In this document: positions 8,723 through 20,231 of the stretch, one piece after another | How positions within the stretch are numbered: the first letter of the stretch is position 1 | Layout: every line of letters starts with the position of its first letter | DNA from: Pantoea deleyi | GTDB taxonomy: Bacteria; Pseudomonadota; Gammaproteobacteria; Enterobacterales; Enterobacteriaceae | Reading direction: 5' to 3' | DNA: 64,000 bases | Assembly (NCBI RefSeq): GCF_022647325.1 | Contig: NZ_CP071405.1 | Location: 1,240,001-1,304,000 of the forward strand | Notes under the pieces: generated by a model | Databases searched by the model: none | Told to the model about the DNA's origin: nothing | Seen by the model: only the letters and a program-made list of their open reading frames with translations | Position numbers and translations under genes: made by a program

Positions 8723-10111
8723 ATGAACGACCAATCAGTGTGGATGCACATCGGCGCGGGATCTTTTCATCGGGCACATCAGGCGTGGTATCTGCACAAG
8801 CTGCGTGAGCAGGGTGACGAAAGCTGGGGCATCGCACTCGGCAATATCCGCAATGACGCGGTGCCGCTGCTTAATCAGCTCACGGCGCAGCAGGGCGAGT
8901 ATGTGCTGGAAACCGTGACGCCTGACGGCAGGCGCGACTACGAAACCATCACCTCGCTGCGCAGGATTCTGCCCTGGGACAGTGAGCTGCATGCGCTGAG
9001 TGAGCAGGGCGCGCGCGAGGAAACGCGTGTCATCAGCTTTACCGTCACCGAAGCGGGTTACTACCTGACCCCCGCCTTTACCCTGGATCTCGCACATGCG
9101 GATGTGCAGGCCGATCTGGGTGGCGATACCCGCACGCTTTACGGCGCGCTCAGCCGGATTCTGACGCAGCGCGTGGCGCAGGGCGGTGCGCCGGTGACGC
9201 TGCTGAACTGTGACAATCTGCGCCACAACGGCGAGCGCTTCCGCGAGGCTTTCCTGACGTTTCTGATGGCCAAAGGCGATAGCGGACTGGCCGACTGGGT
9301 GCGCTCCCGAACCCGCTCACCGAATACCATGGTCGATCGCATTACCCCGCGTCCGACCCCGGACGTGGCCGAACGCGTGCAGGCGGCGACCGGTAAACAG
9401 GATGGCGCCGCCGTGATGGCCGAATCCTTCATTCAGTGGGTCATTGAGGATGATTTTATTGCCGGACGTCCGGCGCTGGAGATGGTTGGAGCTGAACTAG
9501 TGGAATCGGTGCTGCCGTGGGAAGAGGCGAAAATTCGCATTCTCAACGCGACACACGCCGCAATCGCCTGGGCCGGTACGCTGATTGGTCTGAACTATAT
9601 CGATGAGAGCACACGCCATCCGGCGATTTATCAACTGGCTCACGACTATGTAACTCAGGATGTCATTCCCTGCCTGTCGCCCAGCCCGCTGGATTTAGCG
9701 GAGTATCGCGACGTGGTGCTGGCCCGCTTCAGTAATGCTTACATCAAAGACACCAATCAGCGCGTCGGTGCCGACGGCTTGTCCAAAATTCCCGGCATGG
9801 TGACGCCCACTCTGCAGGCATGCTACCAGCGTGGCACGCAGCCTGCCGCCACGGCGGTGATCCCGGCGCTGTTCTTCCTGTTTATGCAGCGATGGGCCAG
9901 TGACGATCTGCCCTATGCCTATCAGGACGGTGCGCTTCAGGCCGATACGCTGCGCAGGCAGTTCGCCAGCGCCGATCCGCTCGCTGCATTCCTGAGCGAT
10001 CGTGCGCTGTTTGCGGAGCTGGCCTCTGATAAGGCTTTCCACGCACTGGTGACCCGCACGGTTGTGCGGTTGCAGCAGTGGCTGAAACAGCCTGAACTGG
10101 CGGCGGTGTAA
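8723..10111 (+). CDS. dalD: D-arabinitol 4-dehydrogenase
   Basis: 462 aa, long-chain polyol (mannitol) dehydrogenase family. The N-terminal [16 protein letters not shown] is the NAD-binding stretch. The catalytic K-x4-N-x2-H signature is seen as KIRILNATH near residue 269. It oxidises D-arabinitol to D-xylulose with NAD in the cytosol. Substrate is inferred from operon partners (xylulose kinase, polyol MFS, SorC regulator), the dalDKT layout of Klebsiella; mannitol or another polyol cannot be excluded from sequence alone. GAGG precedes the ATG, and dalK begins 2 bases after the stop. Confidence 0.86.
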   Translation: MNDQSVWMHIGAGSFHRAHQAWYLHKLREQGDESWGIALGNIRNDAVPLLNQLTAQQGEYVLETVTPDGRRDYETITSLRRILPWDSELHALSEQGAREETRVISFTVTEAGYYLTPAFTLDLAHADVQADLGGDTRTLYGALSRILTQRVAQGGAPVTLLNCDNLRHNGERFREAFLTFLMAKGDSGLADWVRSRTRSPNTMVDRITPRPTPDVAERVQAATGKQDGAAVMAESFIQWVIEDDFIAGRPALEMVGAELVESVLPWEEAKIRILNATHAAIAWAGTLIGLNYIDESTRHPAIYQLAHDYVTQDVIPCLSPSPLDLAEYRDVVLARFSNAYIKDTNQRVGADGLSKIPGMVTPTLQACYQRGTQPAATAVIPALFFLFMQRWASDDLPYAYQDGALQADTLRRQFASADPLAAFLSDRALFAELASDKAFHALVTRTVVRLQQWLKQPELAAV

Positions 10112-10113
10112 TC

Positions 10114-11583
10114 ATGTATCTCGGCATAGATATCGGCACCTCAGAGCTTAAAGCGCTGATGATTGATACGCAGGGTGAGATTGTCGCCTCGCAGCACGCG
10201 ACGCTGAGCGTGCAGCGTCCTCATCCTCACTGGGCAGAGCAGGATCCTGAACGCTGGTGGCAGGCGTGCAGCGAGGTTCTGGCTGCATTACGGCATCAGT
10301 TTCCTCAGGCGTGGGCTGAGATCCGTGCGATTGGGCTCTCGGGACAGATGCACGGGGCCGTGCTGCTGGATGATGCAGGGAAGGTGCTGCGCCCCTGTAT
10401 CCTCTGGAACGACACGCGCAGTGCCCCGCAGTGTGAAAGACTGCAGACGAGCCATCCCCGGATCACCGACATCAGCGGCAACATGATCATGCCCGGCTTC
10501 ACGCTGCCAAAACTGCACTGGGTCGCGGAACATGAGCCGGATATTTTCAGCCGCATTGACAAGGTTCTGCTGCCGAAAGATTACCTGCGCTGGCGGCTTA
10601 CCGGGCACTTTTTCAGTGAGCCTTCGGATGCTGCCGGCACGCTGTGGCTCGATGTCGCCCGGCGTGACTGGTCGGACGAACTACTGGCCATCAGCGGACT
10701 GACGCGCGACCGGATGCCTGAACTGGTGGAGGGCAGCGCCATCAGCGCACGGCTGGATCCGACACTGGCGAGCGAGTGGGGCCTGCCTGCTGCGGTCACC
10801 GTGGCGGGCGGCGGCGGCGACAATGCCGCCTCTGCGGTCGGCGTAGGGGCGGTGAATCCGGGTGATGCCTTTATCTCACTGGGGACCTCCGGGGTGATCT
10901 TTGTCGTCAACGATCGCCTGCAGGCCGATCCTGAACGCGGAGTGCACGCCTTTTGCCATGCGTTACCGGGCCGCTGGCATCAGATGAGCGTGATGCTCAG
11001 CGCCGCCAGTTGCCTGCGCTGGCTGTGCAACCTGCTCTCCGTCAGCGAAAGCCAGCTGATGGAGGAGATGGCGCAGCTCAGCGAGGCGCAACTGCGCAGC
11101 GCGCCGGTTTTCCTGCCCTATCTGTCGGGTGAACGCACGCCGCACAACGATCCTGACGCCGCCGGTTCTTTCTTCAATCTGCGCCATGAGACGCCGCGCG
11201 CTCTGCTGGGCTATGCGGTAGCAGAAGGCGTGGCGTTCGGCCTGGCCGATGGCCTGAAGGTGCTCGGCGATACCACGCCTCGCATTCAGCAATGCAGCCT
11301 GACCGGGGGTGGAGCACGCAGCACACTATGGGCACAGCTGATCGCCGATGTGCTGCAACTGCCGATTGTGACCCATCCGGCCAGCGCGTCGGGCGCGCTG
11401 GGTGCGGCACGTTTAGCGTGGTTGGCCGACGGCGGCGCTGAGCATGAGGTCTGCCTGAAGCCGCCTGTACAGGCCCGCTATCAGCCGGACGAGACGCGGG
11501 GCGCCTGGCTGCAACAGCGGCTGCGTCTGTTCCGGGAACTCTATATCCAGCAACAGCAGGTGCGCAGCTTGCTGCCTGTATAA
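10114..11583 (+). CDS. dalK: D-xylulose kinase
   Basis: 489 aa FGGY-family kinase. N-terminal YLGIDIGTSELKALMID is the phosphate-1 loop. GLSGQMHGAVLLD and LWNDTRS are typical of xylulokinases, and GGGGDNAASAVG and LTGGGARS are the later ATP-site motifs. It phosphorylates the D-xylulose made by DalD to xylulose 5-phosphate, which enters the pentose phosphate pathway. It starts 2 bases after dalD, so the two are co-translated. It could also serve xylose metabolism. Confidence 0.9.
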   Translation: MYLGIDIGTSELKALMIDTQGEIVASQHATLSVQRPHPHWAEQDPERWWQACSEVLAALRHQFPQAWAEIRAIGLSGQMHGAVLLDDAGKVLRPCILWNDTRSAPQCERLQTSHPRITDISGNMIMPGFTLPKLHWVAEHEPDIFSRIDKVLLPKDYLRWRLTGHFFSEPSDAAGTLWLDVARRDWSDELLAISGLTRDRMPELVEGSAISARLDPTLASEWGLPAAVTVAGGGGDNAASAVGVGAVNPGDAFISLGTSGVIFVVNDRLQADPERGVHAFCHALPGRWHQMSVMLSAASCLRWLCNLLSVSESQLMEEMAQLSEAQLRSAPVFLPYLSGERTPHNDPDAAGSFFNLRHETPRALLGYAVAEGVAFGLADGLKVLGDTTPRIQQCSLTGGGARSTLWAQLIADVLQLPIVTHPASASGALGAARLAWLADGGAEHEVCLKPPVQARYQPDETRGAWLQQRLRLFRELYIQQQQVRSLLPV

Positions 11584-11610
11584 CGACTAACCAGACAGAA
11601 GGTAATTGTG

Positions 11611-12891
11611 ATGCAATCGAACGAATACTGGTTTGGCTTACCGAAAAAGATGTTCTGGGGCTTCCTCGCTATCGCCATCTTCATGGCGGGCGACGGCTTT
11701 GAAATGGCGTTTCTGTCGCGTCATATCACCGATATGGGCTTTACGCCCGCGCAGTCGGCGGTCGTTTTCACCTTCTATGGCTTAGCGGCTGCGGTGGCGG
11801 CCTGGGCCTCGGGCGTGGTCGCCGAGCTGATCACGCCGCTGCGTGCGATGATGATTGGCTTTGTGCTCTGGATTGTGATGCACGCGCTGTTTATGTCGCT
11901 GGGGCTGGGTCTGCGTAACTATCCGCTGATGGTGCTGTTCTACGGCATTCGCGGACTGGCTTATCCGCTGTTTATCTACTCGTTTATGATGATGCTGGTG
12001 CAGGTGCTGCCGCGCGAAAAACTGGCGGCGGCGACCGGCTGGTTCTGGGCGATGTATTCTGTCGGCATCGGCGTGGTGGGCAGCTACCTGCCCAGCCTCA
12101 CCATCCCGATGCTGGGGGAAACCGGAACGCTCTGGCTGGCGATCATCTGGGTGGCCTGTGGCGGGATCCTCGCCTGGTTCAGCCTGCGCAGTGTGCCCGT
12201 GGATCGCTCCCGTGTGAATCTGCCGATGCGTGACAAGATGACAGAGATGGGGCGCGCCGTGACGATCCTGTTCACCAATCAGCATGTGTTTTATGCCTGC
12301 CTGATCCGCATCATCAATACGCTGTCGCTGTTTGGTTTCGCGATTGTCATGCCGCTGCTGTTTGTGGATCGGCTTGGCTTCTCCATTTCCGAATGGCTGC
12401 AGATCTGGGCGGTGTTCTTCTTTGTCACCATCTTCACGAATATTTTCTGGGGTCTCACGGGCGAGAAGCTGGGCTGGATCCGTCAGGTGCGCTGGTTCGG
12501 TTGCCTGGGGATGGCGATTTCCAGCCTGACCTTTTATTACCTGCCGCTCTATGCAGGGCATAACTTCTGGGTCGCGTTAATCCCTGCGGTCATGCTGGGG
12601 ATCTTTGTCGCCGCCTTTGTCCCGATGACCGCCGTGTTTCCGACGCTGGAGCCGCATCACAAGGGCGCCGCGGTCTCGATTTACAACCTTTCTGCCGGGC
12701 TGAGTAACTTTGTGGCTCCGGCTATCGCCTCGGTTATCCTGCCGTTCTTCGACATTGTCGGTGTGGTCTGGGCCTATACGGCGCTGTATGTGTTTGCGGG
12801 CGTGCTGACCTTTATCATTCGTGTGCCCCAACCGGGGCACACGCGTGACGAAAAGGCCATCAAGTCACCGGTCGCGGAGCAGCGCAGCTGA
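11611..12891 (+). CDS. dalT: MFS polyol (D-arabinitol) transporter
   Basis: 426 aa from ATG 11611 (AAGG 8 bases upstream); an adjacent GTG at 11608 is possible. It has about 12 hydrophobic segments. The early FLAIAIFMAGDGFEMAFLSRH and the internal TGWFWAMYSVGIGVVGSYLP resemble the RbtT/DalT polyol:proton symporter group. Third gene of the operon, 27 bases after dalK. Substrate is inferred from context. A 13-bp hairpin terminator follows immediately. Confidence 0.87.
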   Translation: MQSNEYWFGLPKKMFWGFLAIAIFMAGDGFEMAFLSRHITDMGFTPAQSAVVFTFYGLAAAVAAWASGVVAELITPLRAMMIGFVLWIVMHALFMSLGLGLRNYPLMVLFYGIRGLAYPLFIYSFMMMLVQVLPREKLAAATGWFWAMYSVGIGVVGSYLPSLTIPMLGETGTLWLAIIWVACGGILAWFSLRSVPVDRSRVNLPMRDKMTEMGRAVTILFTNQHVFYACLIRIINTLSLFGFAIVMPLLFVDRLGFSISEWLQIWAVFFFVTIFTNIFWGLTGEKLGWIRQVRWFGCLGMAISSLTFYYLPLYAGHNFWVALIPAVMLGIFVAAFVPMTAVFPTLEPHHKGAAVSIYNLSAGLSNFVAPAIASVILPFFDIVGVVWAYTALYVFAGVLTFIIRVPQPGHTRDEKAIKSPVAEQRS

Positions 12892-12893
12892 TG

Positions 12894-12924
12894 AAATGCG
12901 GGCGGCTCAGCGCCGCCCGCATTT
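12894..12924. terminator. Bidirectional terminator between dalT and yfcH
   Basis: Perfect 13-bp inverted repeat AAATGCGGGCGGC (12894-12906) / GCCGCCCGCATTT (12912-12924), loop TCAGC. Located between convergent genes, it can serve both. Its right arm contains the first two bases of the yfcH stop codon. Confidence 0.8.
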
Positions 12925-13819
12925 AGCCTGCGACATCCTGTAGCGCCTCCTGCAGATCGTACCAGCGGAAGCCAAAACCAGAGGCTTCCAGCCGCTTTGG
13001 CAGCACATGCTGTCCGCCCAGCACCAGAACCGACGACTCTCCCATCATCAGCTTAATGGCGCTGGCCGGCGTGCGCATAAAGGCCGGACGATGCATTACC
13101 CGGCCCAGCGTGGCGGCGAACTGCTCATTGCGCACCGCGTAGGGCGCGACCATGTTGAACGGGCCGCGCAGATCCTCATGATCCAGCAGCCAGAGAATGG
13201 CGTTGACCATGTCGTCCAGATGGATCCACGGCATATACTGCTTGCCGCTGCCGAGCGGGCCGCCGATCCCCAGCTTAAAGGGCAGTTTCATTCTGCTGAG
13301 CGCGCCGCCTTCACGGGCCAGCACCACGCCGGTGCGCAGCAGGCAGACGCGGGTGCGTTCGCTCTCCGCCGCCAGCGCAAGCTGCTCCCAGCGGGCGCAG
13401 AGCTGATGGGTAAACTCGTCGTGTCCCTGATCCTCCTCCGTCAGCACCAGATCGCCGGTATTGCCATAATAGCCGGTCGCCGATCCTGAGATCAGCACGG
13501 CGGGCGGCGTAGTGCTGGCGTTGATCAGGGAAACGATCTGCTCGGTGATCTGCCAGCGGCTCTCGCACAGCTGCTGCTTGTGCGGCTCCGTCCAGCGTTT
13601 GTCGGCGATCGGTTCGCCCGCCAGATTAATTACTGCATCGATATTATCCAGGTTCGGCTGTTGTGCCAGACCGGACCAGAGCGCGACCTGATCGCCCAGT
13701 TTCTCCCGCGCGCTGACCACATCCCGCGTCACCACGCTGATCTGATGCCCCAGCTGCTGCAGGCGCGGAATCAGGTGGCGGCCAATCAGTCCCGTGCCAC
13801 CGGTAATGAGAATGTGCAT
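12923..13819 (-). CDS. yfcH: SDR-family epimerase-like protein YfcH
   Basis: 298 aa (E. coli YfcH 297). The N-terminal [20 protein letters not shown] is the NADP-binding glycine motif of an atypical short-chain dehydrogenase (SDR39U1 group). The SATGYYG stretch carries the YxxxK-like region, with [13 protein letters not shown] before it. Substrate is unknown for the family. In E. coli yfcH adjoins hisP; here the dal cluster lies between. Confidence 0.92.
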   Translation of the reverse strand: MHILITGGTGLIGRHLIPRLQQLGHQISVVTRDVVSAREKLGDQVALWSGLAQQPNLDNIDAVINLAGEPIADKRWTEPHKQQLCESRWQITEQIVSLINASTTPPAVLISGSATGYYGNTGDLVLTEEDQGHDEFTHQLCARWEQLALAAESERTRVCLLRTGVVLAREGGALSRMKLPFKLGIGGPLGSGKQYMPWIHLDDMVNAILWLLDHEDLRGPFNMVAPYAVRNEQFAATLGRVMHRPAFMRTPASAIKLMMGESSVLVLGGQHVLPKRLEASGFGFRWYDLQEALQDVAG

Positions 13820-13999
13820 GTTGCGGCTCCCTTGATGTTTTTGTTATTTGCACCTTTCAGCATAGAAGAGTCGTGCCACTCTATCGTGCGTCGCGTCGCG
13901 CTTTCTTCATTCCGGCGGCAGAGATCGGATGAGCCCGGCGTTGCCTTCCCAAAAAAAAATCGGTAAACATGATGCAACCCTGACAGCCAATTGAGGTAA

Positions 14000-14644
<645 letters not shown>

Positions 14645-14752
14645 GCGCCAGGGCTTGCTCAGGCTGGCGGAAGTGATTACCTTACGCCACATAAAAATAA
14701 CGACGTGGCAAACTGCGTACCCAGGTGTACGCCAAACTGGAAAGGGTTACTG

Positions 14753-15277
14753 ATGGTGGATGAAACGGCGGGTGACGGCATCGAGTGGGTCGATATCGTA
14801 AACGAAGAGAATGAAGTCGTTGCTCAGGCGTCACGAGCGCAGATGCGTGCTCAGTGTCTGCGTCATCGCGCCACCTATATCGTGGTTCATGACGGTATGG
14901 GCAAGATTCTGGTGCAGCGCCGCACAGAGATAAAAGATTTTATGCCGGGCAAGCTGGATGCGACCGCAGGCGGCGTGGTGCAGAGCGGTGAAGATATGCT
15001 GGAATCTGCGCGCCGTGAAGCGGAAGAGGAGCTGGGGATCGCCGCGGTGCCGTTTGCCGAGCATGGCAAATTCTACTTCGAAGATCAGCACTGCCGCGTC
15101 TGGGGCGGTCTGTTCAGCTGTGTTTCGCACGGACCTTTCGCCATGCAGGAGTCGGAAGTGGATGAGATTATCTGGATGACGCCCGATGAGATCACCGCCC
15201 GCTGTGACGAGTTCACCGACGACTCGCTGAAAGCGCTGTCACTCTGGATGAGCCGCAACGGCGAAAACCGCGCCTGA
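14753..15277 (+). CDS. yfcD: Nudix hydrolase YfcD
   Basis: 174 aa from ATG 14753, chosen for AAGGG 7 bases upstream; the frame opens earlier at a GTG without a ribosome site. E. coli YfcD is about 180 aa. The Nudix box is [27 protein letters not shown] at about residues 74-96, with the REAEEE core. It hydrolyses a nucleoside-diphosphate-linked substrate of unknown identity. Homology starts strongly at [15 protein letters not shown]. Convergent with pta, with a shared terminator. Confidence 0.92.
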   Translation: MVDETAGDGIEWVDIVNEENEVVAQASRAQMRAQCLRHRATYIVVHDGMGKILVQRRTEIKDFMPGKLDATAGGVVQSGEDMLESARREAEEELGIAAVPFAEHGKFYFEDQHCRVWGGLFSCVSHGPFAMQESEVDEIIWMTPDEITARCDEFTDDSLKALSLWMSRNGENRA

Positions 15278-15330
15278 GTGAACGCTCCCGGTCGGGTGAC
15301 CGGGCGGGTTGCAGAGTCACCTGTAAAAAA

Positions 15331-15357
15331 AAGGCATGCCCTGGGGCATGCCTTTTT
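15331..15357. terminator. Bidirectional terminator between yfcD and pta
   Basis: AAGGCATGCCC (15331-15341) and GGGCATGCCTT (15344-15354) form an 11-bp stem with an A tract before and TTTTT after, so it can end both yfcD and pta. Confidence 0.85.
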
Positions 15358-15373
15358 CGTGAGTGCCGAAGGC

Positions 15374-17518
15374 TTAGCCTTCCGCCTGCTGAGACTGGAT
15401 AGCCGTCAGGGCGATGGTGTAGACGATGTCATCCACCAGCGCGCCGCGCGACAGGTCGTTGACCGGCTTGCGCATACCCTGCAGCATCGGCCCGATCGAG
15501 ATCAGGTCGGCTGAACGCTGTACCGCTTTATAGGTGGTGTTACCGGTGTTGAGATCCGGGAAGATGAACACCGTCGCGCGACCGGCAACCTGCGAGTCTG
15601 GCGCTTTCGATTTCGCCACATCTTCCATGATCGCGGCGTCATACTGCAGCGGACCGTCAATCACCAGATCCGGACGTTTCTCCTGAGCGATGCGGGTGGC
15701 TTCGCGGACTTTCTCCACGTCGCTGCCTGCGCCGGACGTGCCGGTAGAGTAGGAGATCATCGCCACGCGCGGATCGATACCAAAGGCTTTGGCAGAATCG
15801 GCCGACTGGATCGCGATCTCAGCCAGCTGCTCAGCCGTCGGATCGGGGTTAATGGCGCAGTCGCCGTAGACCAGCACCTGCTCCGGCAGCAGCATAAAGA
15901 ACACGGAAGAGACCAGTGAGCTGTTCGGGGCGGTTTTGATCAGCTGCAGTGGCGGACGAATGGTGTTGGCGGTGGTGTGTACTGCACCGGACACCAGACC
16001 ATCGACTTCGCCGCTCTCCAGCATCATGGTGCCCAGCACCACATTATCTTCCAGCTGCTCCTGAGCGACCACTTCGGTCATGCCTTTGTTCTTACGCAGT
16101 TCGACCAGGCGCGGCACGTAGTTTTCACGCACCACTTCCGGATCGACAATCTCTACGCCTTTGCCCAGCTCCACGCCCTGCGCCGCAGCGACGCGCTGGA
16201 TCTCATCCGGGTTGCCCAGCAGGACGCAGGTCGCGATACCGCGCTCGGCACAGATGGCGGCGGCTTTCACCGTACGCGGCTCATCGCCCTCTGGCAGCAC
16301 CACGCGTTTGCCCGCTTTACGCGCCAGCTCGGTGAGCTGATAGCGGAAGGCCGGTGGTGAGAGGCGACGGCTGCGCTCGGAGGTGGCGGTCAGGGACTCA
16401 ATCCAGTCCGCGTTGATGTAACCGGCAACATACTCCTGTACTTTCTCGATGCGCTGCGTATCGTCAGCCGGGACTTCCAGGTTGAAGCTCTGCAGGCTCA
16501 GTGAGGTCTGCCAGGTATTGGTTTTCACCATAAACACCGGCAGGCCGGTCTGGAAGGCGCGGTCGCAGAGACGGGCGATGCGGTCGTCAATCTCGTAGTT
16601 ACCGGTCAGCAGGATGGCACCGATCTCAATGCCGTTCATGGCGGCCAGGCAGGCGGCGACCAGCACATCCGGGCGGTCGGCTGAGGTCACCAGCAGCGAG
16701 CCGGGACGGAAATGCTCCAGCATGTGCGGGATGCTGCGCGCACAGAAGGTGACCGATTTCACGCGGCGGGTCTGAATCTCCCCTTCGTTGATGATGCGGG
16801 CATCCAGATGGCGGCACATATCGATCGCACGGGTCGCGATCAGATCGAAACTCCACGGCACGCAGCCCAGCACCGGCAGCGGGCTGTCGGAGAAGAGCTG
16901 TTTAGGATCGATATTGGCGATGCTGGCTTTGGACGAATCATCGAAAATCTCTGACAGGTCAGGGCGGGTACGGCCCTGATCGTCGACCGGCGCGTTGAGT
17001 TTGTTGATGATGACGCCGGTGATATTTTTGTTCTTCTGGCCGCCGAAGCTGCTCTGGGTCAGCTCGATACGCTCTTTGAGCTGTGCCGGCGAGTCATTGC
17101 CCAGCGCCATCACGAAGACGATTTCCGCGTTCAGGGTTTTGGCGATTTCATAGTTCAGCGCGTTGGCGAACTGATGCTTACGGGTCGGCACCAGACCTTC
17201 CACCAGCACCACCTCCGCATTCTGGCTGCTGGCATGGTAACGGGAGATGATCTCTTCCATCAGCGCATCCTGCTGGTTTGACCCCAGCAGCGACTCGACG
17301 CGTGACATCAGCAGCGGTTCGGCAGCAGGAATGGAGGAGTTTTTACGGATGATGGTGGTGGTCTGATCCGGGTTGTCGCCTCCGGAGCGTGGCTGGGCAA
17401 TCGGCTTGAACACGCTGAGGCGGACGCCTTTGCGCTCCATCGCGCGGATCACACCGAGACTGACGCTGGTCAGGCCGACGCTGGTGCCGGTCGGAATGAG
17501 CATAATTGTACGTGACAC
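15374..17518 (-). CDS. pta: Phosphate acetyltransferase
   Basis: 714 aa, exactly E. coli Pta length. It interconverts acetyl-CoA and acetyl phosphate. The N-terminal BioD-like P-loop region begins [18 protein letters not shown], a DRTGG domain follows, and the catalytic PTA/PTB domain covers about the last 320 residues ([33 protein letters not shown]). It works with AckA in acetate overflow and sets the acetyl-phosphate pool, a phosphodonor for response regulators such as RcsB. It lies 70 bases downstream of ackA in one operon. Confidence 0.97.
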   Translation of the reverse strand: MSRTIMLIPTGTSVGLTSVSLGVIRAMERKGVRLSVFKPIAQPRSGGDNPDQTTTIIRKNSSIPAAEPLLMSRVESLLGSNQQDALMEEIISRYHASSQNAEVVLVEGLVPTRKHQFANALNYEIAKTLNAEIVFVMALGNDSPAQLKERIELTQSSFGGQKNKNITGVIINKLNAPVDDQGRTRPDLSEIFDDSSKASIANIDPKQLFSDSPLPVLGCVPWSFDLIATRAIDMCRHLDARIINEGEIQTRRVKSVTFCARSIPHMLEHFRPGSLLVTSADRPDVLVAACLAAMNGIEIGAILLTGNYEIDDRIARLCDRAFQTGLPVFMVKTNTWQTSLSLQSFNLEVPADDTQRIEKVQEYVAGYINADWIESLTATSERSRRLSPPAFRYQLTELARKAGKRVVLPEGDEPRTVKAAAICAERGIATCVLLGNPDEIQRVAAAQGVELGKGVEIVDPEVVRENYVPRLVELRKNKGMTEVVAQEQLEDNVVLGTMMLESGEVDGLVSGAVHTTANTIRPPLQLIKTAPNSSLVSSVFFMLLPEQVLVYGDCAINPDPTAEQLAEIAIQSADSAKAFGIDPRVAMISYSTGTSGAGSDVEKVREATRIAQEKRPDLVIDGPLQYDAAIMEDVAKSKAPDSQVAGRATVFIFPDLNTGNTTYKAVQRSADLISIGPMLQGMRKPVNDLSRGALVDDIVYTIALTAIQSQQAEG

Positions 17519-17556
17519 GTTTGAACCTCTCAGTCATGGCAGGGTGTCAAAAACAA

Positions 17557-17580
17557 CTCCGTCAGCCTGGGCTGACGGAG
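17557..17580 (-). other. Stem-loop in the ackA-pta spacer
   Basis: CTCCGTCAGCC (17557-17567) and GGCTGACGGAG (17570-17580) form a perfect 11-bp stem. On the minus strand it is followed by TTGTTTTTGAC, so it could be a partial terminator or 3'-end stabiliser that sets the ackA:pta ratio. Confidence 0.6.
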
Positions 17581-17588
17581 AAAAGGAC

Positions 17589-18791
17589 TCAGGCGGTCAG
17601 ACGCGCGGCGTCCTGGGCGATGACCAGCTCTTCGTTGGTCGGGATCACCAGTGCCGGGCGGGTGCCTTCTTTATTGATGTAGCCTGACTTGCCGAAACGG
17701 GCTGCCAGGTTGCGATCGTGGTCGACGTCAAAGCCAAGCAGCGCGAGCTTTTTCAGGGAAAGTTCACGCACCATCGCGGCGTTCTCGCCGATGCCGCCGG
17801 TGAAGACCACGGCGTCAAGACGGCCATCCATCAGCGCTGTGTAGCTGCCGATATATTTCGCCAGGCGATGGCAGAAGACATCCATCGCACGCTTCGCATC
17901 TTCTTTGGTGGCGTAGTTGTCTTCCACGTAACGGCAGTCGCTGGTGACTTCGGTCAGGCCCAGCAGGCCAGACTCTTTGGTCAGCAGTTTATTGATGGCG
18001 TCGACGCTCATGCCCAGGGTGTCGTGCAGGAAGAAGACGATGGCCGGGTCGATGTCACCGCTGCGCGTGCCCATGACCAGACCTTCCAGCGGGGTCAGAC
18101 CCATAGAGGTGTCGACGCACTCGCCGTTGCGAATCGCCGAGACGGAACCGCCGTTACCGAGGTGGCAGGTAATGATGTTCAGCGACGCCAGCGGCTTGTT
18201 CAGCATTCTGGCGGCTTCGTGGGTCACATAGAAGTGGCTGGTGCCATGCGCACCATAGCGACGGACGCCATGCTCTTTATACAGTTTGTACGGCAGCGCG
18301 TAGAGATAGGACTCTTCCGGCATTGTCTGATGGAAAGCGGTGTCGAATACCGCCACATTCTTATCTGACAGATGAGGGAAGTTTTTCATGGCTTCATCAA
18401 TCCCGATCAGGTGCGCCGGGTTATGCAGCGGTGCAAAAGAGGCGGCGTCTTTAATGCCCTGAACCACCTCTTCGGTAATGATGACGGATTGCGTCAGCTT
18501 CTCGCCGCCGTGAACGATGCGATGACCGATTGCAGCAATTTGTGCCGAAAGCTCAGGTTTTTGTGCCAGAATGGTTTTAACGATAAAGTTCAGCGCTTCG
18601 CTATGCGCTGCGCCAGCACCCAGAGGCGCTTCCTGTTTTTCGCCTTCCAGCTTCCATTTGATGCGGGCTTCAGGAAGGTGGAAACATTCTGCCAGGCCCG
18701 ACAGGAATTCTTCACCGCTTGCAGGGTTGAGGATGGCAAACTTAAGGGAAGAGCTGCCACAGTTCAGGACCAGAACTAACTTACTCGACAT
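17589..18791 (-). CDS. ackA: Acetate kinase
   Basis: 400 aa, as in E. coli. It makes ATP and acetate from acetyl phosphate. Family motifs are visible: [14 protein letters not shown] at the start, then [36 protein letters not shown] and the C-terminal [13 protein letters not shown]. First gene of ackA-pta. The 337-bp gap to divergent yfbV should hold its promoters. Confidence 0.97.
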   Translation of the reverse strand: MSSKLVLVLNCGSSSLKFAILNPASGEEFLSGLAECFHLPEARIKWKLEGEKQEAPLGAGAAHSEALNFIVKTILAQKPELSAQIAAIGHRIVHGGEKLTQSVIITEEVVQGIKDAASFAPLHNPAHLIGIDEAMKNFPHLSDKNVAVFDTAFHQTMPEESYLYALPYKLYKEHGVRRYGAHGTSHFYVTHEAARMLNKPLASLNIITCHLGNGGSVSAIRNGECVDTSMGLTPLEGLVMGTRSGDIDPAIVFFLHDTLGMSVDAINKLLTKESGLLGLTEVTSDCRYVEDNYATKEDAKRAMDVFCHRLAKYIGSYTALMDGRLDAVVFTGGIGENAAMVRELSLKKLALLGFDVDHDRNLAARFGKSGYINKEGTRPALVIPTNEELVIAQDAARLTA

Positions 18792-19128
18792 GGAAGTACC
18801 TATTTTTTGAGAGTGGCTAAATAAAACGCAATCAGACTAACAGCGTAGCCCATGAAAGCTGGTAGATTAATGACAAACATCATGCGGTAGACAGAATTCT
18901 GCATTCCCGCAAAAAATTTCGTTAATCTTACGTGAAAATTTGAAAATTGCCTTGTCGAAAATAGGGCTCAGGCCTCTTCCCAAAGGCGCATTCCGCTTCC
19001 GAAGGGTATCGGTGCGGCGTCAGGATAGCCGGAGTCCACTTTAAAGACAAAAATAATTGAAGGATGTCACGTAAAGTTGTGTAGTTGTAACTATTTTTTA
19101 ATCTTTGCAGTATTAGTTGAGGTAAGCC
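18792..19128. promoter_or_regulatory. ackA/yfbV divergent intergenic region
   Basis: 337 bp without a supported gene. It is AT-rich toward both gene starts and must hold the divergent promoters of ackA (minus) and yfbV (plus). I could not place confident -35/-10 pairs or FNR/ArcA sites. Confidence 0.5.
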
Positions 19129-19581
19129 ATGGCGAATGAATCTGGCAGTACCAGTTGGTTTCGGATGTTTCAGCGCGGCCAGCACTATATGAAAACCTGG
19201 CCTGCTGATAAGCGCCTGGCACCCGTGTTTCCGGAAAATCGCGTTTCAACGGCGACCCGTTTTGCCATTCGTTTTATGCCCCCTCTGGCGATCTTCACGC
19301 TGACCTGGCAGGTTGCGATGGGCGGGCAGTTAGGCCCGGCCGTGGCGACAGCGCTGTTTGCCTGCAGCCTGCCGATGCAGGGGTTATGGTGGCTGGGTAA
19401 ACGCTCTATCACGCCACTGCCGCCGACGCTGCTGAACTGGTTTCATGAAGTGCGTGCCCGTCTGGAAGACGCGGGGCAGGCTATCGCACCGGTAGAGGGC
19501 AAGCCAACCTATCAGGCGCTGGCCGATCTGTTAAAGCGCGCGTTTAAACAGCTCGACCGCACTTTCCTCGACGATCTCTGA
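19129..19581 (+). CDS. yfbV: UPF0208 inner membrane protein YfbV
   Basis: 150 aa (E. coli 151). Two adjacent hydrophobic segments occur at about residues 42-64 and 67-88, followed by the conserved [13 protein letters not shown] and a cytoplasmic tail ending [11 protein letters not shown]. The family is conserved beside ackA; it is implicated in limiting the MatP effect outside the Ter domain in E. coli, and its mechanism is unclear. Confidence 0.94.
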   Translation: MANESGSTSWFRMFQRGQHYMKTWPADKRLAPVFPENRVSTATRFAIRFMPPLAIFTLTWQVAMGGQLGPAVATALFACSLPMQGLWWLGKRSITPLPPTLLNWFHEVRARLEDAGQAIAPVEGKPTYQALADLLKRAFKQLDRTFLDDL

Positions 19582-19595
19582 TCTTTCCCGGGCTG

Positions 19596-19614
19596 GCGGT
19601 AAAATATTTACCGC
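19596..19614. other. Palindrome after yfbV
   Basis: GCGGTAAA (19596-19603) and TTTACCGC (19607-19614) form an 8-bp stem with a 3-nt loop, 14 bases after the yfbV stop. There is no T tract; a processing signal or weak terminator is possible. Confidence 0.35.
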
Positions 19615-19726
19615 TGACCTGCGGCCAAATCAATGAAAGGCGATACGGCGATTTCCGTGCCGCTGACGCTGTGCAATCATCACGCTATTGCCGATTAACT
19701 GCGCGGTCTCTGACCGGGAGCGAATG

Positions 19727-20221
19727 ATGGAAATGACCCATGCACAGCGTCTGATACTCACCAACCAGTATAAAATCATGGCCATGCTTGAGCCGGAGAA
19801 TGCCGAGCGCTTTCGGCGCTACCAGACCATTATCGAACGCGGTTACGCGCTGCAGATGCGGGAGCTGGACAAGGAGTTTGGCGAACTCAGCGAGGCGGTC
19901 TGCCGGACGGTTATCGACATTATGGAGATGCATCACGCGCTTCACGTCTCCTGGTCAAATCTCAAAGCGCGCCCGCAGCTGGATGAACGGCGGCTCGCTT
20001 TCCTGGGCTTCGATGCCGCTACGGAAGCCCGCCTGCTGGGTTATGTGCGCTTTATGGTCAACACAGAAGGGCGTTACACCCACTTCGACTCCGGCACGCA
20101 CGGGTTTAATGCCCAGACCCCGATGTGGGAAAAGTATCAACGCATGCTGGCTTTATGGCAGACTTGTCCGCGTCAGTACCATTTGAGTGCAAATGAAATT
20201 GCGCAAGTGATTAATGCCTGA
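19727..20221 (+). CDS. yfbU: UPF0304 family protein YfbU
   Basis: 164 aa from ATG 19727 ([18 protein letters not shown]), the E. coli length; GGGAG lies 6-7 bases upstream. A soluble, mainly helical protein with well-conserved central [17 protein letters not shown] and C-terminal [18 protein letters not shown]. Linked to cell death phenotypes in E. coli, molecular function unknown. hxpA follows after 10 bases, so they are probably co-transcribed. Confidence 0.93.
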   Translation: MEMTHAQRLILTNQYKIMAMLEPENAERFRRYQTIIERGYALQMRELDKEFGELSEAVCRTVIDIMEMHHALHVSWSNLKARPQLDERRLAFLGFDAATEARLLGYVRFMVNTEGRYTHFDSGTHGFNAQTPMWEKYQRMLALWQTCPRQYHLSANEIAQVINA

Positions 20222-20231
20222 GGAGGAGCGC

